This document shows positions 17,832-27,536 of a stretch of 64,000 nucleotides of DNA, piece by piece (within the stretch, counting starts at the first letter, position 1; the number at the start of each line of letters is the position of its first letter). The stretch is from Pleionea litopenaei (GTDB taxonomy: Bacteria > Pseudomonadota > Gammaproteobacteria > Enterobacterales > Kangiellaceae): NCBI RefSeq assembly GCF_031198435.1, contig NZ_CP133548.1, positions 1,800,501 through 1,864,500 of the forward strand, written 5' to 3'. The translations under genes were made by a program, and so were the position numbers. Below the pieces are notes generated by a model. The model saw only the letters and a program-made list of their open reading frames with translations. It made no database searches and was not told where the DNA came from.

Positions 17832-19472
17832 ATGTTACTCAATCAATACTTGTCGACTCAGGGCGATCAGCCTGAATGGCAGATCCCGCAAGGATTCAAT
17901 ATTGGCGTGGCCTGTGTTGACCAACAAGTTAAAGCGGGTCTCGGCGATAAAACGGCCTTCATTTTAGAAGACGCCGCTCGCGGTACTCATTCTCTTACGT
18001 ATCAAGGTTTGTATGAGCAAACATCAGCTTTTGCGAACCTTTTAGCTAACTTGAAGTTTAGTCTTGGTGAGCGAATTTTAATTCGTCTTCCGAACTCTTT
18101 AGAATACCCCACCGCATTTTTCGGCACTCTGAAATATGGCGCTGTGGCGGTTCCGACTTCAACGCTGCTTGCCGCCGATGAAGTGGCTTACCTTGCTAAT
18201 GATTCTGGGGCAAGAGCACTTGTTACTCACAAATCTATGTGGCCAGAACTATCTGAAGCACTTGCTGACTGTGCTGGCCTCAAACAAGTTTTCCTAACCG
18301 GCGAAGGCCCTATTCATGATCAACCTTCAATTGCAGGCATCCAACTCATTGACCTAGATTTAGAATTGAAATGTCAAAGAACTGAATTTGTCGCGAGAGA
18401 AACCGCCGCTGAAGATCCGGCTTATCTGGTTTATACCTCGGGTACCACCGGTTATCCAAAAGGTGTGTTGCACGCACACAGAGCGATGATTGGTCGACTG
18501 CCTGCGTCGCAACATTGGTTCGATTTTTCTGGAGATGATCGCATATTGCACTCTGGAAAATTCAACTGGACCTACGTGCTCGGTTCCGCCTTAATGGATC
18601 CATTGTTCCAAGGTAAAACGGTCGTAGTTTACGAAGGTCCGAATGATGCGACAACATGGCCAAAATTGATAAAAAAACATCAATGCACCATCTTCATTGG
18701 TGTACCGACCATTTTCCGACAAATCATTCAAAAAACGAACTTAGCTAAAACTGACGTGCCTTCACTACGTCATTGCATGAGCGCAGGTGAACATTTGTCT
18801 GATGAAATGCTGCTTTCTTGGCGAGAGCGCTTTGGTCAAGATGTGTATGAAGCGATCGGCATGTCGGAACTCTCGTACTACATTTCTCAAAACAAAAGTA
18901 ATCCAATCAAACCAGGCGCTGCTGGATTCCCACAACCCGGTCATGATGTGCAGCTACTGGATGAAAATTTTCAGCCGGTTGAACCTGGTGAAGAAGGTAT
19001 GATTTGTATTCCATTGAGTGATCCTGGTCTCTTTCTTCAATATTGGAAACTTCCTGAAGAAACTGCCAAAGCAAGACAACAAGGCTACTTCTTAACCGGC
19101 GATTACGCTCGCATGGATGAGCAAGGCTACATTTGGTTTATTGGACGCAAAGACGATATCATTAACACCTTTGGTTATCGAGTTTCACCTCACGAAGTTG
19201 AGCGTGTTGTCAAAACACACCCAGCTGTCGCAGACTGTGTTGCTTTAGGAGAAACCATTGCTAAAGATAAAACGCTCGTCTCAATATGCGTCATCTTACA
19301 TTCGGGTGAAACCGTTTCTGCGGATGATTTAATCGCTTTCGGAGCAGAACATCTCGCACAATACAAAGCACCCAAACTTGTCCACTTTATGCCAGACTTT
19401 CCGCGAACGAAAAACGGAAAAGTTTTACGTAAAGAACTGGTCAAACAATTAAATTTGGAGCAGGCCTCATGA
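17832..19472 (+). CDS. AMP-forming acyl-CoA synthetase (benzoate-CoA ligase-like)
   Basis: A 546-residue ANL-superfamily ligase that activates a carboxylic acid with ATP and CoA. The P-loop is YTSGTTGYPKG at 201-211, YEAIGMSELSYY is the A5 region, YFLTGDYARMDEQGYIWFIGRKDD is the A7/A8 hinge, and the catalytic lysine lies in RTKNGKVLRKEL (Lys530). The order of features resembles benzoate- and other aryl- or short-chain acid CoA ligases. It overlaps the next lyase gene by four bases (ATGA), so activation and cleavage are likely steps of one pathway. Confidence 0.9.
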   Translation: MLLNQYLSTQGDQPEWQIPQGFNIGVACVDQQVKAGLGDKTAFILEDAARGTHSLTYQGLYEQTSAFANLLANLKFSLGERILIRLPNSLEYPTAFFGTLKYGAVAVPTSTLLAADEVAYLANDSGARALVTHKSMWPELSEALADCAGLKQVFLTGEGPIHDQPSIAGIQLIDLDLELKCQRTEFVARETAAEDPAYLVYTSGTTGYPKGVLHAHRAMIGRLPASQHWFDFSGDDRILHSGKFNWTYVLGSALMDPLFQGKTVVVYEGPNDATTWPKLIKKHQCTIFIGVPTIFRQIIQKTNLAKTDVPSLRHCMSAGEHLSDEMLLSWRERFGQDVYEAIGMSELSYYISQNKSNPIKPGAAGFPQPGHDVQLLDENFQPVEPGEEGMICIPLSDPGLFLQYWKLPEETAKARQQGYFLTGDYARMDEQGYIWFIGRKDDIINTFGYRVSPHEVERVVKTHPAVADCVALGETIAKDKTLVSICVILHSGETVSADDLIAFGAEHLAQYKAPKLVHFMPDFPRTKNGKVLRKELVKQLNLEQAS

Positions 19473-20380
19473 GCACTCATCCATTATTGCCATCGAATTA
19501 TCGTCCGCGTCGTACCATGTTGTACGTACCCGCTCACATTCATCGTCATATTGAAAAATCACAAGGTTTAGACGCTGACTCTATCATTTTCGATCAACAA
19601 GAGTCGGTTCCACCTCAGCAAAAAGAACAAGCTCGAGAGAACCTTCAAACGATGATTCAAGGTGTCGACTTTGGCCATTCAGAAAAAGTCGTTCGAATTA
19701 ATCCTTTAAATTCTCCATGGGGTTTCGACGATTTAGCTGCGGCATGTCAGTTGGATATTGATGCGGTTATGTTTCCACGTATCGAAAGTGCTGAGCAACT
19801 CGAAGAAAATATCTATCACCTTGATCGACTTGGCGGCAAACATTTAAAGGTCATGGCTAACATTGAAAGTCCACTAGGAGTGCTTAATGCGAAAGAGATT
19901 GCGGCCAACGATCGACTGGACGTGATTGTCTTGGGCACAACGGATCTTTCCAATGAATTGAAACTAAATCTTACGCCCGACCGCAGCGGTCTACTAACCA
20001 GTTTGTCGCTCGTTATTTTGGCTGCCAGAGCCTATAAGAAGTGCGTTATTGATGGTCCTCACTTTGACTTAAAAGATATCGAGGCATGTGAATATTCTTG
20101 TCGCCAAGCTCGAGACCTTGGCTTCGATGGAAAAACGGTGATTCATCCGATTCAATTAAATTACACCAACGATGCCTTTACTCCAAAGCGTGACGAAATC
20201 AATAAAGCGAAGCGAATTCTTGCTGCGATTGAAGAAGCGAATAAAGCCGATCGCTCAATGGCTGTGTTGGATGATCGATTAATCGAACCGTCTTTATCTG
20301 AATGGGCTGAGCGAGTTCTCTCAGTGTATGAGACTGTCCATAAAATAGGACAAAGCGAACTTTGTGGACCGGAGAAATAA
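19469..20380 (+). CDS. HpcH/HpaI (CitE-like) CoA-ester lyase, copy 3
   Basis: A 303-residue protein, the canonical CitE/CLYBL length. It starts with the family RRTMLYVPAH nucleotide-binding strand and has IIFDQQESVPPQQK in place of the usual FDLEDaV metal motif, a notable change. PRIESAEQL, ANIESPLGVLNAKEI and DGKTVIHPIQL follow in the expected order. It overlaps the CoA-ligase stop by four bases, and the hydratase ATG lies two bases after its stop. The altered acidic motif may mean a different CoA ester or weak activity. Confidence 0.86.
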   Translation: MSTHPLLPSNYRPRRTMLYVPAHIHRHIEKSQGLDADSIIFDQQESVPPQQKEQARENLQTMIQGVDFGHSEKVVRINPLNSPWGFDDLAAACQLDIDAVMFPRIESAEQLEENIYHLDRLGGKHLKVMANIESPLGVLNAKEIAANDRLDVIVLGTTDLSNELKLNLTPDRSGLLTSLSLVILAARAYKKCVIDGPHFDLKDIEACEYSCRQARDLGFDGKTVIHPIQLNYTNDAFTPKRDEINKAKRILAAIEEANKADRSMAVLDDRLIEPSLSEWAERVLSVYETVHKIGQSELCGPEK

Positions 20381-20382
20381 CT

Positions 20383-21480
20383 ATGAGTGAGCCGTCTCTG
20401 CCGCACGCCCACTTGTCGAAAAAAACTTTCCAAGGGAATTTTTTTGAAGACTTTGAGCTTGGCGATCGTCTGATTCATCCTACTCCAAGAACGATCACTG
20501 CTGGTGATGTCAGTTTATACACCGCGTTGACGGGCAGTCGATTCGCTATTTACTGCGCTGAAACGGTTGCTCAACAGTGCGGGTTTGAACAGGCTCCCAT
20601 CGACAACTTTTTAGTTTTCCATATCGCTTTTGGAAAAACCGTTCCTGATATTTCTTTAAATGCCGTCGCGAATCTTGGGTACGCTGAATGTCAATTTTTA
20701 ACCCCCTGTTTTGTTGGTGATACCTTATCAGTGGAGTCGACAGTTATCGGTTTAAAAGAAAACAGCAATGGCAAAACAGGCATTGTTTATGTTCACTCGG
20801 TGGCTAAGAATCAACATGATAAAGTCGTAGTAAGCTGGAAGCGCTGGGTGATGGTGCATAAAAAAGTGCCTAGCTCTCCAACCGGAGTTGACTCACTTCC
20901 TGATTTAGCTCGTACTGTGGCTATCACTGGCGAACATATCCCTTCAGGATTAGATTTCAGTCACTTTAATCCGCAATGGACTTCTTCTCCTTACCTATTA
21001 AATGACTACCAGAGTGGCGAATGGATCAATCATGTTGATGGAATGACCATCAATCCCTCCGATCACTCACTGGCAACCCGACTGTATCAAAACAATGCCA
21101 AAGTTCACTTTGATGCATTTGCGATGCAGCAAGAGCGACATAAACAACCCTTAGTTTATGGCGGTCATGTTATGTCGATTTGTCGAGCGTTAGCCCATAA
21201 TGGTTTAGCCAATGGATTATGGCTCGCAGCGATCAATGGAGGCAGCCACACCGCTCCTAGTTTTGCAGGCGACACATTGTACAGTGTGAGTCAGATTATT
21301 GATCTCGGGAACATCGAGCAACGCAACGACATTGGATGGCTGAGAGTGAAAACCTACGGCTTAAAAAATGTGACTGCTGAACAAATAAGTCAATTTATTG
21401 AAGAGCCGAAATCGTTAATCGACTCTCAAGTACTTGAACTCGATTATACTTTGCTAGTTCCGGCCAAGTCTGATCATTGA
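20383..21480 (+). CDS. MaoC-like two-hotdog dehydratase (mesaconyl-CoA hydratase type)
   Basis: A 365-residue protein with two hotdog domains, resembling the mesaconyl-CoA/beta-methylmalyl-CoA hydratases. FFEDFELGDRLIHPTPRTIT begins the first domain, VYGGHVMSICRALAHNGLAN opens the second, and GGSHTAPSFAGDTLYSVSQI follows. ATG 20383 is chosen because GGAGAA precedes it by about eight bases; a TTG at 20362 lies inside the upstream gene. With the CoA ligase and lyases it suggests activation, (de)hydration and retro-aldol cleavage of a branched dicarboxylate. That pathway is inferred, not shown. Confidence 0.83.
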   Translation: MSEPSLPHAHLSKKTFQGNFFEDFELGDRLIHPTPRTITAGDVSLYTALTGSRFAIYCAETVAQQCGFEQAPIDNFLVFHIAFGKTVPDISLNAVANLGYAECQFLTPCFVGDTLSVESTVIGLKENSNGKTGIVYVHSVAKNQHDKVVVSWKRWVMVHKKVPSSPTGVDSLPDLARTVAITGEHIPSGLDFSHFNPQWTSSPYLLNDYQSGEWINHVDGMTINPSDHSLATRLYQNNAKVHFDAFAMQQERHKQPLVYGGHVMSICRALAHNGLANGLWLAAINGGSHTAPSFAGDTLYSVSQIIDLGNIEQRNDIGWLRVKTYGLKNVTAEQISQFIEEPKSLIDSQVLELDYTLLVPAKSDH

Positions 21481-21489
21481 TCAGACTTG
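21465..21489. terminator. Perfect inverted repeat spanning two abutting stop codons
   Basis: Arms CAAGTCTGATCA and TGATCAGACTTG (12 bp, one central base) include the stop codons of both convergent genes, which abut at 21480/21481. There is no clear T-run on either strand, so it is only a possible bidirectional terminator. Confidence 0.45.
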
Positions 21490-24400
21490 CTCTTTACTTT
21501 GCCATTTCAATTTAGCGAAGTCGAGTGAAGAATAAATATCAAGCAAACCATTTTTAATTAACAGCTCAGGTTCATTCATCACTTCTGAAATAGTGACTTC
21601 TTTTTCTGAATAATGCCCCACTAAGCCAACACTGCAATCGCGACCACTCGATTTAGCCGTGTATAGGCAAAGGTCAGCAATTTGTATCACTTGCTCAGGA
21701 AGCAACTGCGATGGATAAAAGCTCGAAAATGGATAAGGCGCATACCCAACCGAACAGGTAATGATAATATTGCTATCTTGGTTCACTCGAAACTTATGAC
21801 TTCGAAACGAATCCAACAACCTTTGAGCGATATAATCTCCTTCGCTGCGTGATGTATCACGCATCAATAAAAGAAACTCTTCTCCGCCGTAACGAATAAC
21901 CAAGTCCCCTTCGCGGCTTATCTTAGTGAGAATTTGGCTTATTTCTATCAGAAGTTTGTCACCAACTGCATGGCCATACTGATCATTGATATCTTTAAAG
22001 TGATCTATATCGATTAAGAAAATAAGTAAGTCGTGATTTTGAACTTCTTTTAGATTTTCGAAGTTTGAATCTAGGCTAATGTAGGCTCGGTTAACATCGC
22101 CAATGTCGCGCTCTAAGAATTGATACAACATTCGGCGATTGCCTAAGCCAGTTAAGGCGTCTGTCATACTGACTTTTTCTAACTTTTCATTAGCATTTTG
22201 CAATTCAGAGTTAAGTTGCTCGAGTTGTTCGTTCTTAGATTTTAGCTCTTGGGTGCGATGCTCAACCATATAATGCAAACGCTGAAGCATTTCACTGTTA
22301 CGTCGACGGTAACGATTAAATAACTCTATGCTCCCCAATAAAACACTAATGAAAAGCAACACATATCCGACATAAGCCCATCCAGAGGCATACCAAGGAG
22401 GAAGTAACTGAATATCGACGGTTGTTGCCACAGTACTCCAAATGCCGTTCGTCGATTTAACTTGCAGTTCTAAACGATAGTCGCCGGGACTTAAATTAGA
22501 GTAACTGATATTACGATTACTGCTTTCAACATACTGCCATTGATCTTCAAACCCTAGCAGCCTAAAACGAAACTCATTTAGAGCCAGCTCTCGATACTCA
22601 TTCGTCGCAAAAGAAAATTGCAGCTTTTGAAAATTATTCCCCACTTCAACCAGAGTTGGCTTGAAGTAAAAGCCTCTCACTTCGGCATCGGCTTGTTTAT
22701 CGTGAATACTAATTCCGTTGACTAAGATATCGTCAATTAAGGCTTCATAACTTGGTTGATTATCATTCAGTTTTTTAGGCGACAGATGAACGATACCTTT
22801 GACCGTACCAAATAACAAAGAACCTAATTTTGACCTAAAGTATGCGCCAGAATTAAACTCGTCATGTGGTAAGCCATGCACTTTAAAATAAGAAGCAACG
22901 TTGAAAGTATCACGATCAAAACGAGCGATACCGCGGTTGGTCGACATCCATAAATGATTCTGTTCATCTGGCAAAATGGAATAGATAACATCGTTGGGTA
23001 ACCCACTGCTCACATCAAAGTAATCAAATATTTTAGTGGTTAAATTTAGACGCCCTAACCCTTGGCCATAAGTTCCTAACCACAATTCACGATCATTATC
23101 TTTCAAAAGACTCCATACCGAGTTTCCAGGCGCTCGAAGACGGGCCCGTTTTTCGGCATGAAAATGTTCGGTAATCACCATTCGATTCAAGTCGATAACA
23201 AACATTCCGGCATTATCCGTTGCAACCCATAGTTGATTAGGATTGTCGCTGGTTAACAAGGACACTTTATCGTAAATACCATTGCCCAGTAATGGAACAT
23301 GATAGAATCGATTTTCATGGAAAGAATAATAGAACAATCCTCTATCGTAGGTGCCTATCCAAAGACGTTTAGCCTTATCTTCAAGCACACTGCGAATACG
23401 ACTACCCACGACTAAAGATTGAGAAACCGTTTGATTGGGATCGCCTTCAACGTCTGATTGAACTTGACTTCTATTCGCTAACATTGCGACTTTATTGCTG
23501 ATATTACTATCGGCCTTTAAGCTATCAACCACAGCGGGTGTCGTGGCATCTGTTAATACCTGATACCCACTTGAAGGATCGAAATAACCCAAGCCATTTT
23601 CAGTTCCGACGAGCATTCTGCCGTCTGATAATTGATAAAATGTTCTGATGCTATCAGACGGTAAGTTTACGTCGGCATCTCGATCAAATTGCTGAAAGGT
23701 ACCGGCTAAACTATCGGCAACAAGAATTCCGTCACTGTCAGTGCCAATCCACCAGTTATCTTTTTCGTCTTGAAAAATACTTCGAATACTAGGTACCTCA
23801 ACTGACTTATCGGCGAGCTTAAATTCAGTGATCCGATTGATCCCTGGCATTGGAAATTTAAGCTTAATAACGCCACTTAGCCAACTACCTAGCCAGACCA
23901 CGCCATCTTTTGACTGAAAAATAGAAACGATATGGTTGTCGGGTATTTGATAGTCGTTACTGTTGCGATGTAAGTGAAGTAATTTATTAGTTGTCGTGCT
24001 TAAAACAAACATCCCCTTGGTCTCAGTAGAAACCCAAATGTCCCCTTTATCCGTTATATAAACCCGGCTATTTTTCTCGGGTAAAAGCTCTCGATTGAGT
24101 TTATGCAAAAGCGGCATATCTTTTAACCGCCAGGTTAAATCTTCTAATTGATATTTAGCGACACCATGCTCAAGTAAGACCCATAAAAATTCATCTGACT
24201 CAAAAAGAATGTCTTTAACATTCACTTCTCCGAGATTTTCAAGCGGCAATGAGACCAATTGCCCAAAATCGTACAGCAACATCCCTTTATTCGTAGCTAG
24301 GTAAAGCATATTGCGATGCTTTACAACTCGGTTGATTCGATGATTAGGGAAACCTTCATTTGACAACCAGTAGGTTCCAACGACATCCACCTCAGTCACG

Positions 24401-24924
24401 GAATTGGGTCGAATTGAAAATAAACCTTTCTCGGTCACCAACCAAACTAGCCCGGTCTTTGCATCGCTTTCACAATCAACTACCTGTGTGCCAGCGGTGG
24501 CATTAAACAGTTCACTTAAATAGTGTTCCGTTGAGTCTTCAGTTAACACTGAGTAAATAAGAAAGCCACCATCGAAGGATGGCGCAATTAAGAAATCATT
24601 TAGGTGGCAGACATCTGAAAAGCTAAAAAGGTTGCGGTCTTGATCCGTTCCTGTATGAATGCGTCGATGAGTGACACCGTTGTATTGTGATACTCCGTCA
24701 TCGGTTGCAAAATACATGAGTCCATGACGGTCTTGAGTAATTCCTCGAACCGTCGATTGCGGCAACCCTGTTTCTACACCGATAATTTCTTTTTGAAAGT
24801 TAAACTCATAGGCGTGAGCGGCTGTAGCGCTCAATAATACAAACAGAACGACGTAAGTATGCAGACAAAATTGATGAACAGTGATCGCGACTCGCATGGA
24901 AACCTTTTTAATAGACTTCTTCAA
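21481..24924 (-). CDS. Periplasmic beta-propeller / Y_Y_Y / GGDEF hybrid sensor cyclase
   Basis: A 1147-residue membrane sensor. The signal/anchor is about residues 15-38, and two-component-regulator propeller repeats (patterns like DRHGLMYFATDDGVSQYNG and DKDNWWIGTDSDGI) occupy about 45-760. A Y_Y_Y domain (FRLLGFEDQWQYVESSNRNI) comes before a transmembrane segment near 848-868, a coiled coil 885-918 and a GGDEF domain from about 918. The active site GGEEF is at 1013-1017, with the inhibitory RxxD site REGD at 1004-1007. This is the layout of sensors that detect a periplasmic ligand, often a saccharide, and make c-di-GMP. A nearer start at the third ATG is possible. Confidence 0.92.
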   Translation of the reverse strand: MKKSIKKVSMRVAITVHQFCLHTYVVLFVLLSATAAHAYEFNFQKEIIGVETGLPQSTVRGITQDRHGLMYFATDDGVSQYNGVTHRRIHTGTDQDRNLFSFSDVCHLNDFLIAPSFDGGFLIYSVLTEDSTEHYLSELFNATAGTQVVDCESDAKTGLVWLVTEKGLFSIRPNSVTEVDVVGTYWLSNEGFPNHRINRVVKHRNMLYLATNKGMLLYDFGQLVSLPLENLGEVNVKDILFESDEFLWVLLEHGVAKYQLEDLTWRLKDMPLLHKLNRELLPEKNSRVYITDKGDIWVSTETKGMFVLSTTTNKLLHLHRNSNDYQIPDNHIVSIFQSKDGVVWLGSWLSGVIKLKFPMPGINRITEFKLADKSVEVPSIRSIFQDEKDNWWIGTDSDGILVADSLAGTFQQFDRDADVNLPSDSIRTFYQLSDGRMLVGTENGLGYFDPSSGYQVLTDATTPAVVDSLKADSNISNKVAMLANRSQVQSDVEGDPNQTVSQSLVVGSRIRSVLEDKAKRLWIGTYDRGLFYYSFHENRFYHVPLLGNGIYDKVSLLTSDNPNQLWVATDNAGMFVIDLNRMVITEHFHAEKRARLRAPGNSVWSLLKDNDRELWLGTYGQGLGRLNLTTKIFDYFDVSSGLPNDVIYSILPDEQNHLWMSTNRGIARFDRDTFNVASYFKVHGLPHDEFNSGAYFRSKLGSLLFGTVKGIVHLSPKKLNDNQPSYEALIDDILVNGISIHDKQADAEVRGFYFKPTLVEVGNNFQKLQFSFATNEYRELALNEFRFRLLGFEDQWQYVESSNRNISYSNLSPGDYRLELQVKSTNGIWSTVATTVDIQLLPPWYASGWAYVGYVLLFISVLLGSIELFNRYRRRNSEMLQRLHYMVEHRTQELKSKNEQLEQLNSELQNANEKLEKVSMTDALTGLGNRRMLYQFLERDIGDVNRAYISLDSNFENLKEVQNHDLLIFLIDIDHFKDINDQYGHAVGDKLLIEISQILTKISREGDLVIRYGGEEFLLLMRDTSRSEGDYIAQRLLDSFRSHKFRVNQDSNIIITCSVGYAPYPFSSFYPSQLLPEQVIQIADLCLYTAKSSGRDCSVGLVGHYSEKEVTISEVMNEPELLIKNGLLDIYSSLDFAKLKWQSKEQV

Positions 24925-24973
24925 TTGTTGTGTTGTTTCCGGTTATGCTAAAAGTGTATGCCAGCGCAACCGA

Positions 24974-25930
24974 TTAATCCAATAACTGCGTCGAATTTCC
25001 TTGCAATCCTCCGGTATGCCAATAGATTATCCGACTTCCTTTTGCAATCAACTCTTCACACAGCCAAAAATGCAATCCTCGCAGGGCTTTGACACTGTAG
25101 ACTGGTTCAAGCGGGCAACCGAGTAGTGTTTCGAATTGCCGCTGATCGTCGATTAATTTTTGGTCAATTTTTCCAAAGCCTCGCCCACAAAAGCGATGAT
25201 CTAAGTGTAAATTAACCGGAAGATGTCTATTTAACCTTTGTGCCCAATGTTGCAGTTGTTCGTCTAATTGATGGGCGCCCTTCAACGCTACTATTCCAAT
25301 GACTTTAGTCGACCATCCTCGCGACGCACAACCTAACGCTAAGCCTAAAGCCGTCGCTCCGGTACCCACAGGAACAAAGATATAGTTAGGCTCCCAATCG
25401 AGCTCAAAAATAGCGGCCTCTATGCCTAGAACCGCATCTAAATTGCTTCCCCCTTCGGGTAGCCAAATCCAATCACGATATTTACCATCTAAAACGGGAG
25501 CTCGCTCCCGAAGATTGCTGAAATGCTCCTTGTCGATAAACTCAAGGTCCACCTGCCATTGTGTTAAGTCACTCAAGGTACGATGAAGTACTTTGGGTCG
25601 ATGCCCGCGTATGTAGACCTTTAAAGGAATTCCTTGCTCGAAACAGAAATAACCAAGGGCATGCAGAAAGTTAGAACGATTCCCGCCCATGGTCACGACA
25701 CCTTGCGGCGGCACTTGTTCAGCGCGATCCATGAAATGAATCAGCTTTCGCGCCTTGTTTCCGGAAATAACTGGGTGAATACAATCATCTCTTTTGATCA
25801 ATAGCTGCACATCGAGCGAACGAAAGCGCTGACTCCACCTCTGTTCTTCGGAGACGTCGCGATCGCTCCGATGCGTCTCAGTCGGAACAACCGGTAAAAG
25901 CCCAGAGGGTAAATTAAGTTTTATGGGCAC
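24974..25930 (-). CDS. PLP-dependent ACC deaminase / D-cysteine desulfhydrase family enzyme
   Basis: A 318-residue fold-type II PLP enzyme. The PLP lysine is in SGNKARKL (Lys59), GVVTMGGNRSNFLHALGYF is the substrate-binding loop, and VPVGTGATALGLALG binds the PLP phosphate. Family members deaminate 1-aminocyclopropane-1-carboxylate or desulfhydrate D-cysteine. The gammaproteobacterial group is often annotated only as deaminase, so the substrate is left open. It lies 49 bases upstream of the propeller-GGDEF gene on the same strand. Confidence 0.85.
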   Translation of the reverse strand: MPIKLNLPSGLLPVVPTETHRSDRDVSEEQRWSQRFRSLDVQLLIKRDDCIHPVISGNKARKLIHFMDRAEQVPPQGVVTMGGNRSNFLHALGYFCFEQGIPLKVYIRGHRPKVLHRTLSDLTQWQVDLEFIDKEHFSNLRERAPVLDGKYRDWIWLPEGGSNLDAVLGIEAAIFELDWEPNYIFVPVGTGATALGLALGCASRGWSTKVIGIVALKGAHQLDEQLQHWAQRLNRHLPVNLHLDHRFCGRGFGKIDQKLIDDQRQFETLLGCPLEPVYSVKALRGLHFWLCEELIAKGSRIIYWHTGGLQGNSTQLLD

Positions 25931-26045
25931 CGAATTACCATTCGAGGTACAAGCAAAGGGAGGTGATCATAATTTGAAAGGGACATTTTTTAGAGCAGAC
26001 AAAGCCGCCTCAGCGACAGCCGATGGTTGCAAAAAAACGGTGTCG

Positions 26046-26255
26046 CTACGAGTTAGCGACTTGGGACATAATCAGCCAAGACGTATTGCGCTTGCGACGA
26101 TCACGACCAATTCTGCGGTCTAAACCGAAATCGCTTAATAAGTGCTCCAGCCGACGATTATTGTTAGTCCGGCGACGATCGATACGACGCTCCGGGCCAA
26201 CATAGCAACGTTCGCCATTCATATCTGTGAAAAACGCATTTGGCGTCTTACTCAT
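26046..26255 (-). CDS. Small arginine-rich protein with GPERR/DRR motifs
   Basis: A 69-residue basic protein. CYVGPERRIDRRRTNNNRR and LDRRIGRDRRKR give repeated RR-x2-3-RR blocks, like the basic start of PilZ-type and nucleic-acid-binding proteins. GAGGGA lies at a usable distance upstream of the ATG, which favours a real gene. I do not recognise a function; an RNA-, DNA- or nucleotide-binding role is a guess from charge alone. Confidence 0.5.
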   Translation of the reverse strand: MSKTPNAFFTDMNGERCYVGPERRIDRRRTNNNRRLEHLLSDFGLDRRIGRDRRKRNTSWLIMSQVANS

Positions 26256-26444
26256 TGCACATTCCCTCTGTGAAACAACAAACCAGACTGGTAGTGAGAA
26301 ACCTCTCTGTTTCGATACTACTTACCACTCTAGTCTTTCCATTGTAAACTGCACCTGCCAAAAGTCCCTAAATTTCCGCGATATTCGGTCTAAAACTGCG
26401 GATAACAGGATAGAAATTCATTTTTTATTGCCTTAAGAGATATT

Positions 26445-27062
26445 ATGTCACCCTTTGATTCCCCCAATCTAGGTAAAAAAGTCACATTATTGCTCGCACA
26501 TGGTGCGGGGGCCGGAGCCCATTCAGACTTTATGCAAGGCGTTCGTGAGCGACTTATCGACACACCTATCGATCCGATTCGCTTCAACTTTCCTTATATG
26601 CAGCAGATGGTGGAAGAGCAACGTCGGCGACCTCCGACGGCTTTGCCCACCTTGATCAGCAGTTACCAAGAAATCATCGAGTCAATCGGCACTCAGATAC
26701 AGCGACCTCTTTGGATTGGCGGAAAGTCTATGGGAGGACGTGTCGCGACTCATCTTATTGACCACCCTAAAATCGCTGGTGTGATTGCTCTTGGCTATCC
26801 CTTTCATCCTCCTGGAAAGCCTGACAAGTTACGAACCGATCATCTCTGTAACCTTAAGAAACCTTTGCATATTCTCCAAGGAGAGCGCGACACTTTTGGC
26901 ACACAAATCGAAGTTAATCGCTATCGACTTGAACGTTCAATCCATTTGCATTGGATAAAAGACGGTGATCACAGCTTCAAACCAAGAAAATCTTCCGGCG
27001 TCTCTCTAGAGCAAAACCTCGACGAAGCCGCTAAAATGATCACGTCAATCATTCTTTCTTGA
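26445..27062 (+). CDS. Alpha/beta hydrolase (KANL3/TEX30-like)
   Basis: A 205-residue hydrolase. LLLAHGAGAGAHSDFM is the oxyanion-hole strand and loop, GGKSMGGR the nucleophile elbow (Ser95), LQGERDTFG carries the acid Asp, and KDGDHSFKPRKSS the catalytic His. This matches the KANL3/TEX30 (DUF-type dienelactone hydrolase-like) family, whose substrate is unknown. It stands alone, with a ~470-base spacer downstream. Confidence 0.85.
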   Translation: MSPFDSPNLGKKVTLLLAHGAGAGAHSDFMQGVRERLIDTPIDPIRFNFPYMQQMVEEQRRRPPTALPTLISSYQEIIESIGTQIQRPLWIGGKSMGGRVATHLIDHPKIAGVIALGYPFHPPGKPDKLRTDHLCNLKKPLHILQGERDTFGTQIEVNRYRLERSIHLHWIKDGDHSFKPRKSSGVSLEQNLDEAAKMITSIILS

Positions 27063-27536
27063 TCTTTTTTCTTGATTCTAGAATGTTTAGTGGCTCGGCC
27101 CATTAATGGTTCTCTCCTCGAAGAGGATCGCGAGTTTCTAACATCTTGCTAGCAGCCCTTTTTGGTGCGTTTGAATATCCACTTATTGTCAAATGCATCA
27201 ATTAGAAGCAATTCAACACTCTAAATACAAGTAGCCACCTTGTTTAATGGCGTATAAGTCAGGCTCAATTTTTGCTTATAACTATTATTAATAGTCTCTT
27301 ATTAATGGCTCTTGTTAAAAACTTTTATTAAAGACACTTGTTAATTATTCTTGTAAATGACTGATCGTTTAGATTGTTTATAGAATTATTTATAACTCTG
27401 TTTATTAAGGAGGAATCTAGTATCAACCTAATGCGATGAGTAAGTTGAGCTATTAAGGCGCTCAATATCTATCGATTCCGTTTACTCATAACTTTCAAAT
27501 CAGCGATAACATTGAAAATAGCACTGAGGAATTACA
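27063..27536. repeat. Spacer with a 13-bp x5 tandem repeat
   Basis: A 474-base AT-rich spacer. Bases 27297-27361 are five consecutive 13-base units (TCTTATTAATGGC, TCTTGTTAAAAAC, TTTTATTAAAGAC, ACTTGTTAATTAT, TCTTGTAAATGAC) without indels. The remainder shows no gene; GAGGAA at its 3' end is the ribosome site of the next gene. The function of the repeat is unknown. Confidence 0.65.

Noticed and set aside
24557-24924. Classic histidine-kinase output for the propeller sensor
   Set aside because: Propeller/Y_Y_Y proteins often end in a kinase, but this one ends in an intact GGDEF domain and has no HisKA or HATPase motif.
25923-26123. 66-residue plus-strand ORF between the PLP gene and the GPERR gene
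   Set aside because: Overlaps both minus-strand reading frames and has no recognisable content.
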